The notes: a model not told the origin generated them from the sequence alone. A stretch of 64,000 nt of DNA from Meghimatium bilineatum (GCA_034231615.1 CM067309.1:39339627-39403626), one strand, 5' to 3'. Numbered from the stretch's first letter, positions 45,801 to 56,752 are shown. Numbers and translations are program-made.

Positions 45801-48800
45801 CGTACGTAGGTTAGGTTTGTTCGGCCATATAAAGAGACATAGGGGTATGGTAAAAGTATTGCTGGAAGGATCGATAGAAGAGGAAAGGTCGCCCAAGACG
45901 TCGATGGACAATTGATATCCAATAATGCATGAATAATGTTGATGGAGAAGACAAGACAACGAGCTCAAAATCGATATTTCAAGAGATTCATAAGAAAGAC
46001 AACGTTCTGGAAAAAATATGTCACATAACAGCGACAACATATTCGTTTAAGTAGAAAAAATATCTTATATTACCAGGATATACTCCTGTTGAAAAAAACC
46101 CACCCAAAAACGTGACATATATTTATATATTTTGTCTGCGGTTATTTTTGGACTGCCGAAATATTGTGTGAAATTTGTGGTGTATTTTCATGAACTTACC
46201 TACAGGAGAGTTCATCACTTTTCCGGAAATTATAGTTGAAAAGAGACCTGGCCGTGAAAAACAAGACCCCCGTGTAAATGGCGGATAAGTCGGAGATTGT
46301 GAGAAATCTCAAATAAATGCCAGCAGAAGATCGTCTGAGAAAGAGAAAGATCATTATCTTAGAAGCTAGCTTAAGCTACAAACAGTATCTTAGAAGCTAG
46401 CTCAAGCTACAAACATTATCTTAGAAGCTAGCTCAAGCTACAAACATTATCTTAGAAACTAGCACAAGCTACAAACATTATCTTAGAAGCTAGCTCAAGC
46501 TACAAACATTATCTTAGAAGCTAGCTCAAGCTACAAACATCTTAGAAGCTAGCTCAAGCTACACACATTATCTTAGAAGCTAGCTCAAGCTACAAACATT
46601 ATCTTAGAAGCTAGCTTAAGCTACAAACATTATCTTAGAAGCTAGCTCAAGCTACAAACATAAAAATACATTTCTTATATTTATTGTGGCATGCTTTTTA
46701 CAAAACGTTGTCGGCATTGTAATTTTGTAAGTCGTTCGTTTCTGTGAAAACTGACCAGATTTTTCTCGTATCACAGCCAAAATGTATTCGATATCATGCG
46801 TTCTTTGACATCTTGGGCTGCCTCTTGTTCTTCTTCCTCGAACATTACCCTCCATAATTAATAATTCTATCTTGTTTCTTTTCACATGTTCAAAATATGT
46901 TCACTTGAATTTGTTTATGGTTTTAAGAAGTTAATCTTTTTTCTATGATTACGTCTTTACGGACATCTTTGTTGTATCGTCTCTCTGTCCTTGATATTTT
47001 TATGACTTTTCTGTTATCATTTAATTTCAAATGCTGATATTATTTTTCGGTATTTTACGGGATAATGTGTCTACGCTTTTAACTAAATAAACCATACATT
47101 ATTTAACGAAACGAACTTTCGCTAAAGGCGCGCGCATACAACGCAGTGTCCATCTATCTGCGTGTAACATACTGAGAGGCACCCCCTTCTCCCTCCCCTG
47201 AAAGTTAATTCGGGAAGAGAGAGAGAGAGAGAGATGTGTGCTCAGTGCGTTACGCGCAGATCGAATGATCGATGGTAGACGTCATGTGTTTGTTTATCTC
47301 TGCGTGACAGAAGCTGTATGAAATCAAATCTAATATTAAAAACTTAGAATGTGCGTGGACACATTATCCCGTAATGGACCTTCTTTTATATTGCAGATAT
47401 TATTGCCCAAATCTCACAATAATATGTAGCCACAGATAGAATATGACTTTTTATATTTCTTAACTCTTTATTCCTGTAAGAATATTTTCATACACTACGT
47501 AATGTTTTTAGGCAATGTCTGCATTGTTGCATATCACGTTTGCAAATATCTTTGTATTGAAGTAATGGTCAACCCTGAAATCTTTTCCCAGATTCTATTC
47601 TTCGTAATGTAGTGCTTTTTGTATTTTGCAGTCTTACATCCTCCTTGTGTGACCCAGCAATCACCTATCCTCCTTGTGTGACCCAGCCATCTTCTATCCT
47701 CCTTGTGTGACCCAGCAATCACCTATCCTCCTTGTGTGACCCAGCCATCTACTATCCTCCTTGTGTGACCCAGCAATCACCTATCCTCCTTGTGTGACCC
47801 AGCAATCACCTATCCTCCTTGTGTGACCCAGCAATCACCTATCCTCCTTGTGTGACCCAGCAATCACCTATCCTCCTTGTGTGACCCAGCAATCACCTAT
47901 CCTCCTTGTGTGACCCAGCCATCTTCTATCCTCCTTGTGTGACCCAGCCATCTTCTATCATTCTTGTGTGACCCAGCCATCCTCTATCCTCCTTGTGTGA
48001 CCCAGCCATCTACTATCCTCCTTGTGTGACCCAGCCATCTACTATCCTCCTTGTGTGACCCAGCCATCTTCTATCCTCCTTGTGTGACCCAGCCATCTGA
48101 CTCTGTGTACACTGAATATAGAAAAACTATGGCATTGAGTGCTCTTTCCAATACGTTACCGGTCGCCTATTAGATCTTCATTTTTATGAAAAATTTGATT
48201 ACCTTATTTGCGAGAAATCGTTGGTTTGGGAGGTGGGCGGATTTTGGCTTTTGGCACAACATTTTGTTAAGTTCCACGTTTTGAAAGCCATGTTCCGATT
48301 CGTTAAGGGGGTAACGGTTCGAACACACAACGTCCCCGACCCATATCTACGGGCCTGTTATGCATCGCATGTGCGAGATTTTTTTGTCAATTTACAAAGG
48401 CGTATACCCCGTAATTGTCATATCCCGATTTGATACCGATACATCCCGCCGAAAACGTCTGTGCTGGGCCATTGGCGTAAATAAAACGACGACACAACGC
48501 ATTTCCATTATCTGGACAGCATCCTGCTGAAAATCTAAAATAGATCATTGTCCTGCTACAAGAGAGATCCAGCAGGAGTTTGAGAATGAACTCTGAAGAA
48601 GAAGAATAATATTCCGATACCTAGTAAGGTCAGGGTTTGGAGTAGAGTCCAGAGCACAATTCCCAGGTTTAAATATAGAGATCTAACGTCGTCCATGCAG
48701 CACAACACCCCCATCACTCGCATTTCTATGCTTGCCTTGTTAACTCTAACGGAAATGCAATACATTTGGAACTTCTTCTTCTTCTTTCGTTCACTTGAAA

Positions 48801-51463
48801 CATGTCTATATCTGTAATTCTGTCTCCTTAATAAAACTCACTGTCTTTTGTAGTTCATACAGTGTCCCATAGAGCTTTGATTCCAGTGTTGTTTCCTCTG
48901 GCCAATATGTCTGCCTCAGCGTTTCATGCTCAGAACACTACATTTGGAACAATAATAGTACTATACCTGCTCGATAATCAATGGTAACAATACTACGATA
49001 CCTGCTCGGTAATCAATAGTAACAATACTACGATACCTGCTCGGTAATCAATAACCAATATCTATAATGACAGTCACTTTCTGTTTGAAATCACCATTTC
49101 CATCTCAATCTAGTAAAGAAAACGCAAGCTCGTGTTCGCGAAGTCTAACTTCCGAACTATTCTAGAAACAATGTGAATGTCGTTGATTTGCTCTCGATGA
49201 CCGCTCGTTGGGCATAATTATTTGGATTACTCTGAGAATAATGTTGGTGATTGCTTGTTCATACTCCCATTTTCCCACTGGGTAACAATAGCTAGGTTGT
49301 GATTGACTGGAGACTGTCGACGATTGTTATTCAATAAGTTTGCAGATTAATGTACGCGGATCACTGAATACAGGGCTAATATACTACGGGGATTACTACG
49401 TCACAATAACAGTTGGTTTTTAAACAAATAGTTCTGGCATTTCTCCGACAGAGTGTACATTTTCTAGCTAAACTGGTGAACATTTTTCTTAAGATATCAG
49501 TTCGCAAACTTTTAGATAGGTGATGATGATCATGTTCCTCCTTCGCAAGCGAAGATGAACATAGCATGAAAAACATTTAATGCGATGGAAAAAAAAGACT
49601 GATTAACCTGTTTTTAAAAAAAACAAATTAATTGGTAATTAACTCATTTGGATTGTGAGATGGTAGATGCCCGATGAGTCCAATTCGTGCAGGGAAAGTT
49701 CTATTGCAGTGCATGCAGGAATGCTGAAGATTCGGGGTAGGAGATTTTTCTGATTTGTCCTTCCGTTTCTTGCGCTTGTGGATTGTCCGCAGTGTTCATT
49801 CTTTTTCAAATTTCGTGATGCCAGCAGTGATCTGAGTGTGCCATGCTGGGCGATCAAGTGATGTAGTCTCACAGGAAGAGATAGGTAGAGGGGAGCAGCT
49901 AGTGTGTCTTACACTGTATGTGGCCATGCTAACTGCGGACATCTAGCATGACCATATACATTATAAGTCATACTAGCTAATGGGAAATCAAATCTTCATA
50001 ATGACACATTTGACAATTTCCTTGTTTTCATTGGTCAACACTGGGAAGTCAGGATGACATTTAGTACTAGGAAGTCACGAATACTTCTTTTTTGTGGTGC
50101 AATGCTTCTCAAACTCCTGCAAGTTAACTGGATTTAGTCCGGATAACGAAATACGTTGTAATGGTTTTCAGCTTTGCTGCGATATCTGCGCCATTCGACC
50201 TAGAAGAATACTTAAAGAATGTTCCGAATATTGAATATTGATGCAAAAACACTGACCCAGAAATAACACTTTAAAAAACCGCTACAGATCTTTATAACAG
50301 ATCTGTACCATATTGATTTATACCACACAGTCGTGGTTTATAGAAGAGACCAAAACTGCACATTTAAGCACATTCCAGGGAGACAGAAGAAGAAGAAGCA
50401 GAACTATCCTACATCAGTGGATTTGGATCAACATACTTTCATGAATGTCCATGAAAACAAAAATTCAATCGTGACACACTCAAATCTCATTTACGTTTGA
50501 TCAGAATTCTAAACGATCAAGGACACTGACGCAAGATATCCCAGTGATAAAATATCAGATCCTGAACTTATAGCTGAACTCGCCCACTTTTCACACGGTA
50601 GTAAAATTTAGCACAAAATCTACTTTTCCCGTTTAGAAGTATTTTTATTTCACCATAGATATAAACTGGACAATTAAACACTGCCTGGACCGTGACATTT
50701 GACTATTTTTATTATATATTGTGTCATGTGAAGTATTCCTTCCAGAACGTTGTCTTCCCAATGAACTCTCTGAACCCTTTTCTGTCTTGGGCGATTTGGC
50801 TTGCATTTTCTAGCGATGTATTCATGTTATCATTAATGTCGTCAGTCCATCGTCTTCTTGGTCTGCCTTTTCTCCTCTACCCAGGTACTCTTCCCTCAAT
50901 TATTTGTCTTTCTAAACAGTTGTGTCTCTTTGTATGACCAAACAGGCATAGTTTTCTTTTTGTTATTGTGTTTAGTAACCAACACTCTGGAATATTCAGT
51001 GTGTTTATAATATCTGAGTTTCTGATTTTTTCCTTCCATGATATTCTAAGTATCTTTCTGTAGCATTTCAGCTCGAATGCGTTGATCCTCTTTGCCGCTG
51101 TTTTACTTAGGGTCCATGTTTCACAGCCGTATGTTGTAACCGGAAAAATAAAAGTTAATAGTTAAATAAAAGTTATTATATATATATTATTGCAATATAT
51201 TATATCACTAAATCGCTTGACACTTTACAAAAAACAAAACAATAATATTACCTGAATGTTCTTCTGGATAACACAGCCAGGCAGAGAAGATTACCCAGAG
51301 TACCAAAGATGAGCAACACCAGGGAGTAGTACTTCTCAAGATAGATAACTAGATCATTATCTAACCTTGTGATACTAGAATTATCTAACCTTGTGATACT
51401 AGAATTCCTGATTCCGGAAGTTCCAGTTTTGTGTCGATGATCATAACCGAAAGTGACGTTCAT
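36640..51463 (-). CDS. Class A GPCR, neuropeptide (FMRFamide-type) receptor-like, giant ICL3
   Basis: Join on the minus strand: 51463-51252, 46334-46200, 43608-40962, 36867-36640. This gives 1073 residues; phases agree at every junction and all introns are GT..AG. TM1 is about residues 45-67 (GTLGN), TM2 78-99 (LTISD, D86), Cys115 before TM3, and Arg140 exactly 25 residues later (STARLIS, a DRY variant lacking the acidic residue). TM4 is 157-179, Cys193 in ECL2, TM5 206-232 (Pro220), TM6 about 972-994 (STIPITIY), and TM7 1013-1036 with NFILY in place of NPxxY. The N-terminus has NVT and two NSS glycosylation sites. ICL3 is about 730 polar residues. FMRFamide-receptor-like assignment comes from TM7 style and is tentative; a plasma-membrane peptide receptor is the safe call. 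Confidence 0.9.
36987..37640 (+). pseudogene. LINE-D insertion, 654 bp, 12-bp duplication
   Basis: Flanked by agctacataaat at 36975-36986 and 37641-37652. Encodes VKYLGTLLTSEGRCSSEI, IRVLRCYIEPILFYRC, then after a frameshift LEATEMWFLRRMMKIPWAAK, RQSRFLGHVLRR and WRNMIAYASRHDT, stop. This is the C-terminal region of an RTE-like ORF2. Inserted 120 bp from GPCR exon 4 on the opposite strand. Confidence 0.92.
37700..38580 (+). pseudogene. LINE ORF2 C-terminal relic split by SINE-C
   Basis: Left part: LNINIHGKKLQQVKYYQYLG, DGRCKTKVKRRIGMAKGTFN. Right part: MRIIKCCVYSILMYGSETWT, FGMWVYRRIGRTSWKEKKTN and, frame-shifted, a GRQ-type basic segment. Related to the relic at 45200. Confidence 0.88.
37909..38085 (+). 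mobile_element. SINE-C inside LINE relic
   Basis: ttactgcatgttttcctgtg, aggaagaattttgattgtac and accgtggattgaacccggga interrupt the LINE frame that is continuous in the related copy at 45490. Confidence 0.88.
38655..39140. repeat. Foldback-family arms flanking 300 bp
   Basis: Left arm aattaggccttcattcgttc at 38674; right arm cttggaatcgcatgtcaaaa ... aatgaaggtctaattaattc at 39013-39125. Probably one foldback element that gained an insertion. Confidence 0.55.
39140..40395. other. GPCR intron 3, unique sequence
   Basis: No exon-like segment with motifs, arrays or recognised elements. Confidence 0.45.
40397..40490. repeat. Short tandem repeat, 14-bp unit
   Basis: ctttgatggttgct and ctttggtggttgct, about 6 copies. 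Confidence 0.85.
40962..43608 (-). CDS. GPCR exon 3: TM3-TM6 with giant ICL3
   Basis: Acceptor ttttctcctcag ends at 43609; donor AAG|GTAAGG. Codes FHRWLSFTACDLSSW through TIPITIYLTGK. ICL3 is rich in Asn, Asp, Ser and basic residues, with KRRRSS-type basic clusters before TM6 and a 16-residue repeat block at 42128-42437. Confidence 0.93.
42128..42437 (-). repeat. Coding minisatellite in GPCR ICL3, 48-bp unit, 6 copies
   Basis: Each unit encodes 16 residues, RQENNDIERQLSMSKD, with E/G alternating at residue 3. The length is divisible by 3, so copy number can vary without breaking the frame. Confidence 0.95.
43601..45182. repeat. Minisatellite in GPCR intron 2, 33-bp unit, about 48 copies
   Basis: Plus-strand unit gtgaaatttgaggggaaaat plus agtacaattatgt. 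Subtypes differ at gtg/atg and ggg/gag. It abuts and overlaps the start of exon 3, and its monomer matches the intron-exon junction. Long open frames on both strands are by-products of a 33-bp unit without stops. Confidence 0.96.
45190..46045 (+). pseudogene. LINE ORF2 C-terminal relic
   Basis: EEKLQQLEHYQCRGHIITN, then (after SINE-A) VKRRIAMAKSTFNGIRKI, MRIIKCYIYSIV and later GLFGHIKRHRGMVKVLLEG. Several stops and shifts. Same family as 37700. Confidence 0.85.
45295..45453 (+). mobile_element. SINE-A with 12-bp duplication inside LINE
   Basis: Flanked by aaacagaagtta at 45283-45294 and 45454-45465; removing it restores the LINE frame (ETEVKRR). Element of 159 bp ending gctgaagaagaaa. Confidence 0.96.
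46200..46334 (-). CDS. GPCR exon 2: TM2 and ECL1 (135 bp)
   Basis: Acceptor tttctctttctcag, donor AG|GTAAGT. Encodes SSAGIYLRFLTISDLSAIYT, GVLFFTARSLF and ends KSDELSC. It supplies the TM2 Asp and the Cys of the TM3 disulfide. It is too short for a simple open-frame scan and was found from the splice phases. Confidence 0.9.
46347..46662. repeat. Minisatellite next to GPCR exon 2 acceptor, 31-bp unit, about 10 copies
   Basis: Unit attatcttagaagctagctc plus aagctacaaac. In gene sense it ends about 12 bases before the acceptor AG. Confidence 0.95.
46690..46895 (-). pseudogene. LINE C-terminal relic
   Basis: Minus strand encodes KRNKIELLIMEGNVRGRRTR, DIEYILAVIREKSGQFSQK, TFCKKHATI, the extreme C-terminus of the same LINE group. 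Confidence 0.75.
46900..47636. other. GPCR intron 1, nothing recognised
   Basis: A (GA)n run at 47215-47234 only. Confidence 0.45.
47637..48097. repeat. Minisatellite, 29-bp unit, about 16 copies
   Basis: Unit cctccttgtgtgacccagca plus atcacctat, with ccatcttctat and ccatctactat subtypes. Confidence 0.95.
48453..48608 (+). mobile_element. SINE-A copy
   Basis: cccgccgaaaacgtctgtgc, aaataaaacgacgacacaac and the tail ctctgaagaagaag. Possible short duplication ccgatac. Confidence 0.85.
48773..48938 (-). mobile_element. LINE-G, 5'-truncated copy, minus strand
   Basis: Plus strand starts ttcttcttctttcgttcact, the complement of the LINE-G tail, and covers its last about 45 codons. Flanked by tacatttggaac at 48761-48772 and 48939-48950. 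Confidence 0.94.
48950..49055. repeat. Tandem repeat, about 35-bp unit, 3 copies
   Basis: acaatactacgatacctgct plus cggtaatcaatagta. Confidence 0.85.
49056..50095. other. GPCR intron 1, unrecognised
   Basis: Open stretches on the minus strand (about 66 and 77 codons) lack recognisable motifs or splice context. Confidence 0.4.
50100..50205 (-). mobile_element. SINE-B 3' fragment, minus strand
   Basis: ctcaaactcctgcaagttaa, ctttgctgcgatatctgcgc. Confidence 0.7.
50695..51145 (-). pseudogene. LINE ORF2 C-terminal relic, nearly open
   Basis: Minus strand: TYGCETWTLSKTAAKRINAF, ELKCYRKILRISWKEKIRNS, CLFGHTKRHNCLERQIIEG, then one TAG, RRKGRPRRRWTDDIND and FIGKTTFWKEYFT, stop. About 145 codons with a single stop. 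It lies 110 bp from GPCR exon 1. Confidence 0.88.
51252..51463 (-). CDS. GPCR exon 1: N-terminus and TM1
   Basis: ATG at 51463, MNVTFGYDHRHK. An exact 24-nt duplication gives SSITRLDN twice, each with an NSS sequon. TM1 is YYSLVLLIFGTLGNLLCLAV. Donor AG|GTAATA leaves two bases. ttgtccttgaag just upstream could be an acceptor from a 5' UTR exon. Confidence 0.88.
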
Positions 51464-51479
51464 TCTTCAAGGACAAAAA

Positions 51480-52900
51480 AATATCCGTTAGTTTGTAAAT
51501 ATGTTTCTGACTGCTGTCATCATGAAGTTTCTCTGTCGCTAAAGATCAGTATTATTTTGGCCTCGATACATCTTCAAACCTGTAGTTTTTGACGAAGCTC
51601 TCAGGCTAATTCGGACCAGAGCTACATGCCCATTACTTTTTCCTCAGCTTGGTCCACTGGGGGCAGATTTAAAATATGTAGTTACCAAATCTGATGTTCA
51701 ATCTGGTTGACTTTATCTGTAGTTACCAAATCTGATGGCCAATCTGGTATCAGTTGTCTGTAATTACGAAACATGATATTCAGTTTGGCATTACTTGTCT
51801 GTAGTTAGCAAATGTGATATACTGGTATCACTTGTCTGTAGTTAACAAATAATTGATACTAATCTCACTAACTAATGTTATAATATAGTTAGTACATAGA
51901 TTGTACCTATATCTCCCACATAGAATATACTATAATCAACATATAGGAAAGTATCCATATCGATTTTATTAATCCAATCTGTGATCAATTAACGGATTTT
52001 CCCAATCTCATGCTAGTGATTAGGAAGGACACGGATGATCAGGTTATCCCAAATCAATGAAGACACTTTTTAACTGTTGGAACAATATCCTATGTTATAG
52101 AATCAGTTCTCCAGTAATGAAATAGAATTGCATATTTTGGACAGACCTTAAGGTTGAAGCGTTGAAAATGTTTTGTATATTGTTATCTGTATGTTCTCGT
52201 ACATATACCACATGATCTGATGGTCTGTTGATCTTGGTAAAACTCAAGACTAGTGTTCTACGTAATTACTATTAATTACCGAGGAACAATCGAGGGCATA
52301 TTATTTCCTGACGTGTGTTGTTGCTGTAAGGATGGTAGAAAATAAGTTAAACGAGTTAGTATTTATTATATTAGCAAATTCGTAGGAAAATATTATTTAT
52401 ATATAATCGTATAAGCATCTATATAAAAATGTGTAAGTAACAGGCTTGTGTAGCACAGTTAATAGTGAGCTTGCTTGCAACGTGCCAGGTTGGATACAAC
52501 ATCCGGACCCAAAAAATAATCCGGGTTATGATTTCTCGTTTGACACGACGACTCCTCCAATGTGCTAGCGCATACATTTTTATCTGTTGGAGCACAAGAC
52601 ATGTATAGAAGTGTGGGAAAAAGTTACTATAATAACAAATAGAACATGCTGAAGACGGTTAACTTTGGTTGGGTAGAAGATTTGCCTAGAAAAAGAGATG
52701 TTCAAAAATTATCAGTTCACCGAGATATACTTTTGCTGACCAGAATTCTTGTCTTAGAGGGCAGCACAGGTCCATGAGTGATCAGTGTTTCTTGGATACT
52801 AATGGTATAATCATATTCAATCAATCACTCAATCCCTTTGTCCCCCTAGGATGTTTACATATCCTGCAGTGAATAGAGAATGGGCAAGTATTTTCTATTT
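51480..52900. other. Upstream of GPCR exon 1
   Basis: Includes a degenerate 36-bp repeat (51690-51850, tgtagttaccaaatctgatg) and, near 52445-52510, a tRNA-like stretch (gtagcacagttaatagtgag) that may be a SINE head. Promoter not identifiable. Confidence 0.4.
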
Positions 52901-52904
52901 CCTT

Positions 52905-53062
52905 CCATCATTGGATATCCTATGTTTTCAGCATCTATCATTGGATATACTATGTTTTCAGCCTCTATCATTGGATATACTATGTTTTCAGCCTCTATCA
53001 TTGGATATCCTATGTTTTCAGCCTCTATCATTGGATATCCTATGTTTTCAGCCTCCTTCAAT
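52905..53062. repeat. Minisatellite, 30-bp unit, 5 copies
   Basis: Unit tctatcattggatatcctat plus gttttcagcc. Each unit carries an acceptor-like gttttcag on the plus strand. Confidence 0.94.
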
Positions 53063-53191
53063 GTGATTCTCATATTTCTCTTTTGCAAAGTTTGTTTGTT
53101 TGTTTTGCGTTCGCTCCATTGTAACCATCACGGATATCCGTGCGATTTCCGCCGGGAGCGTGATTACGTTGTGCCACCGTTATGCGCCTTC

Positions 53192-53265
53192 TAGGCCTAG
53201 CACATCCGATTTCGACATGCCTTGACAATTCGGGTGGGCTACCCTTAGCCTGTGACAGCCTCTAT
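53192..53265 (-). mobile_element. SINE-B fragment
   Basis: cgccttctaggcctagcaca and tccgatttcgacatgcc match the complement of the SINE-B middle. Confidence 0.5.
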
Positions 53266-53349
53266 ATCTGTCTTTTTGCAAAGTAAAATGTATCTCTTAT
53301 GGTCATATACCCGATACACACAAATCTAAAAATAACAGTGGAAAATTAA

Positions 53350-53720
53350 GTCATTAAACAAACCAACACCTTCAAATACTTAGGCGCAACATTCTCTTCA
53401 GATGGCAAGATGGACACCAAAATATACATTCGTTGTAGCAAAGCGAATCAAATATTGGGACAAGTATCTCTTTATTGCAACTTAAAATGCTACCAATGAC
53501 AATAAAAAAAACCATCCAAAGTATCTTCATTCCAACTCTGTGCTACCAATGTCAAACATGGTCCTTAAAAACAAAACATATATACAAACACAATACACAC
53601 ATACATCAATTATAACTTTGGTTCAAAAGGAATGGGCCCATGAACCGCTGGATCAGAACCAACTGGCAACGAGAAGATTGCAGAAACAAGACTACTCACG
53701 GATGTAAATTTTGAAACAAT
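53350..53720 (+). pseudogene. LINE ORF2 relic
   Basis: NTFKYLGATFSSDGKMDTKI then IYIRCSKANQILGQ, the xxFKYLGxxxSxDGxxxxEI block after the RT palm; decays into stops. Confidence 0.7.
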
Positions 53721-54925
53721 GAACTGAATAACTATATTTATTATATATGTTACACTTACACAGTTAATAGAACAATTACGTTTGAATCTTCTAACTAGAA
53801 CCGGTAACCTATCACTGCATTACCTTTCAAGAACTGCTCTTCAAAAGTGAGAGTAAGCTTCACTACAAGTTGTCTGTGATTTGAGCGCGCTAACAAAACA
53901 CGAGACAACACGATAAAATGCGAGACAACAATTTGAGCATTTGAACATCACGAACGATAAACAGGGAAGACAAATATTTCCAATGAGCTTTCAATCTATG
54001 AATGTCATTAATTGCAAAACTGCCCCGGCTTAACTAACGTCCTTTACGTGCTCGATGTTGGTAGGTTATTTTTGGATTTGTAATGGGAAAAGTGGGGGAG
54101 GGGGGATGGCGAGTTAAAAATACACTTTAACTTTGTACATGAAACTATAAGCATATAACTAATTTGTAGATAAAACTAGAACAGTTGTTTGTTTGTAGAT
54201 AACACTAGAAATGTTGTTTGTTTGTAGATAAAACTAGAACAGTTGTTTGTTTGTAGATAAAACTAGAAATGTTGTTTGTTTGTAGATAAAACTAGAAATG
54301 TTGTTTGTTTGTAGATAAAACTAGAAATGTTGTTTGTTTATAGATAAAACAAGAAATGTTATGTGTTTGTAGATAAAACAAGAAATGTTATGTGTTTGTA
54401 GATAAAACAAGAAATGTTATGTGTTTGTAGATAAAACAAGAAATGTTATGTGTTTGTAGATAAAACAAGAAATGTTATGTGTTTGTAGATAAAACAAGAA
54501 ATGTTATGGGTTTGTAGATAAAACAAGAAATGTTATGTGTTTGTAGATAAAACAAGAAATGTTATGGGTTTGTAGATAAAACAAGAAATGTTATGGGTTT
54601 GTAGATAAAACAAGAAATGTTATGTGTTTGTAGATAAAACAAGAAATGTTATGGGTTTGTAGATAAAACAAGAAATGTTATGGGTTTGTAGATAAAACAA
54701 GAAATGGTATGTGTTTGTAGATAAAACAAGAAATGTTATGGGTTTGTAGATAAAACAAGAAATGTTATGGGTTTGTAGATAAAACTAGAACAGTTATTTG
54801 TTTGTATATACAACTATAAATATTATTTGTTTGTAGATAAAACAAGAAATGTTATGTGTTTGTAGATAAAACTAGAAATTTTATTTGTTTGTAGACAAAA
54901 CTAGAAATGTTATTTGTTTGTAGAT

Positions 54926-55207
54926 CGCCCATATGTTGCCAGGGCCCGAGAGGAGAGCGAAGAATAGCAACACTATTTACCTTCCATGCATGTCGTAAGA
55001 TGCAACTAAGGAATTTATGAGGTGGAGTTGGCTGTCCCATCTCATATATGGTCAATGACACAATGTCATGCTGAAGTCGGATGTGTCAGACAGAAAGGTG
55101 CAGATATCGCAGAAATTCTGCAAACCATGACACAACGTTTACCATTCTCCGGAATACATCCTGCAAATCTGCAGGAGTTTGAGAACGAAAGCAGAAGAAG
55201 ACGAAGA
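54926..55207 (+). mobile_element. SINE-B, full length (282 bp)
   Basis: Flanked by atttgtttgtagat at 54912-54925 and 55208-55221. This fits a duplication, but the target is itself tandem. Same length as the reference copy at 35479. Confidence 0.95.
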
Positions 55208-55749
55208 ATTTGTTTGTAGATAAACCTAGAAAAGTAATTGTTTGTTGACAAAATTTAAAAATCGATTTGTTTGTAGGAAAAAATTGAGATGAAAAATGAA
55301 TTGTTTGTAGATAACACTAGAAAAATGATTTGTTTGTGGATAAAACTAGAACAGTTATTTGTTTGTGGATAAAACTAGAAAAGTTATTTGTGTGTAAATA
55401 CAACTATAAATATTATTTTTTTGTAGATAAAACTAGAAATGTTATTTGTTTGTTGACAAAATTTAAAAATCGATTTGTTTGTAGTAAGAAAAATGAGAAA
55501 ACTGATTTGTTTGTAGATTAAAACTATCAACATTTTGAATTACAGATGGAACTAGAAAACAGATTTATTTACAGATTAAAACTAAACAAATGTATTTCAT
55601 GTAGATGAAAAGCTAGAAAACCTATTTGTTTGTAAATAAAGTCATAAAACTTATTTGTTTGTAAATAAAGTCATAAAACTTATTTGTTTGTAAATAAAGT
55701 CATAAAACGTATTTGTTTGTAGATAAGAATCGAAACAATTTATTAGTTT

Positions 55750-55995
55750 ATTTATGAAAGACTGAATAAACCCTAACCAAATACCAATAAGAGTATATAA
55801 CAAAAGAATATCCCGGCGTAAGGCCAAAGGTGGACAAAGAAAATGGTGGATAGAAAACATAAAGATAGTCTTGAACAAACATGGGTTAAATGAAAATAAG
55901 GCGACACATCTGGCCTTGGAACGACAGCTTAAGCTCCTACCCCTACGTCTAACGGAAAGTGTGAATACGATCAACCTTCATTATTCTGGGTACAG
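55750..55995 (+). pseudogene. LINE C-terminal relic
   Basis: RRKAKGGQRKWWIENIKIVL followed by LERQLKLLPLRLTESVNT, a RxxGxxxxxW-type ORF2 end. Confidence 0.55.
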
Positions 55996-56244
55996 CCAAT
56001 AGACAATGAAAGACTATAAAACATAATTATAGATAAAGTGTACAACTTTCGTAGAAAAACTAAACGCTTTGTAGATAAAATTAGAACACTGATTTGTTTG
56101 TAGATAAATCTAGAAAATCGATTTGTGTGTAGATAAATCTAGAAAATCGATTTGTGTGTAGAGACGATGAGAACACTGATTTGTTTGTGGATAAAATTAG
56201 AAATTATGTTGTAGATAAAGTTGAAAGGTTGAAAGCTTAGAGAA

Positions 56245-56460
56245 TTGACATCATTTGTACTCGGGTTATCCTATATGTGCTCCGAGCAATGGGGACCTCT
56301 CTTCATTGATTTCGTCGGCCTAACCAAGGCTTTTGATACTGTTCGCATGACATCGCTCTGGTTCGCATGGTGCTCGTGTCCATTGGATGCCCAAGGAAGA
56401 TGTTACAACTCTTTGTTGCATTCCTTGACCCTTATGAAGTCCAGTTGGATGGCATAATAT
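56245..56460 (+). pseudogene. LINE reverse transcriptase relic
   Basis: Encodes PLFIDFVGLTKAFDTV, RT palm motif A, then CPLDAQGRCYNSLLHSLT; no further RT domain follows. Confidence 0.75.
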
Positions 56461-56752
56461 AGTACAACTATAGATATAGTCGTGAACGTCCACGTCCACA
56501 GAGTACTACTATAGATATAGTCAAGAATCGTGAACGTCCACAGAGTACTACTATAGATATAGTCGTGAACGTCCACGTCCACAGAGTACTACTATAGATA
56601 TAGTCGTGAACGTCCACGTCCACAGAGTACTACTATAGATATAGTCGTGAACGTCCACGTCCACAGAGTACAACTATAGATATAGTCGTGAACGTCCACA
56701 GAGTACTACTATAGATATAGTCGTGAACGTCCACGTCCACAGAGTACTACTG
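56460..56752. repeat. Minisatellite, 41-bp unit, about 7 copies
   Basis: tatagatatagtcgtgaacg plus tccacgtccacagagtactac; some units lack one cgtcca. Confidence 0.94.

Larger units (their letters stand above)
54160..56220. repeat. Large minisatellite field, about 29-bp unit, interrupted
   Basis: Unit gtttgtagataaaacaagaa plus atgttatgt; homogeneous at 54310-54780 and looser outside. Broken by SINE-B (54926-55207) and a LINE relic (about 55750-55995). Confidence 0.93.

Noticed and set aside
48605..48765. Hydrophobic minus-strand ORF considered as a GPCR TM exon
   Set aside because: No TM2 motif, ends in the SINE-A tail, and the real TM2 exon was found at 46200-46334.
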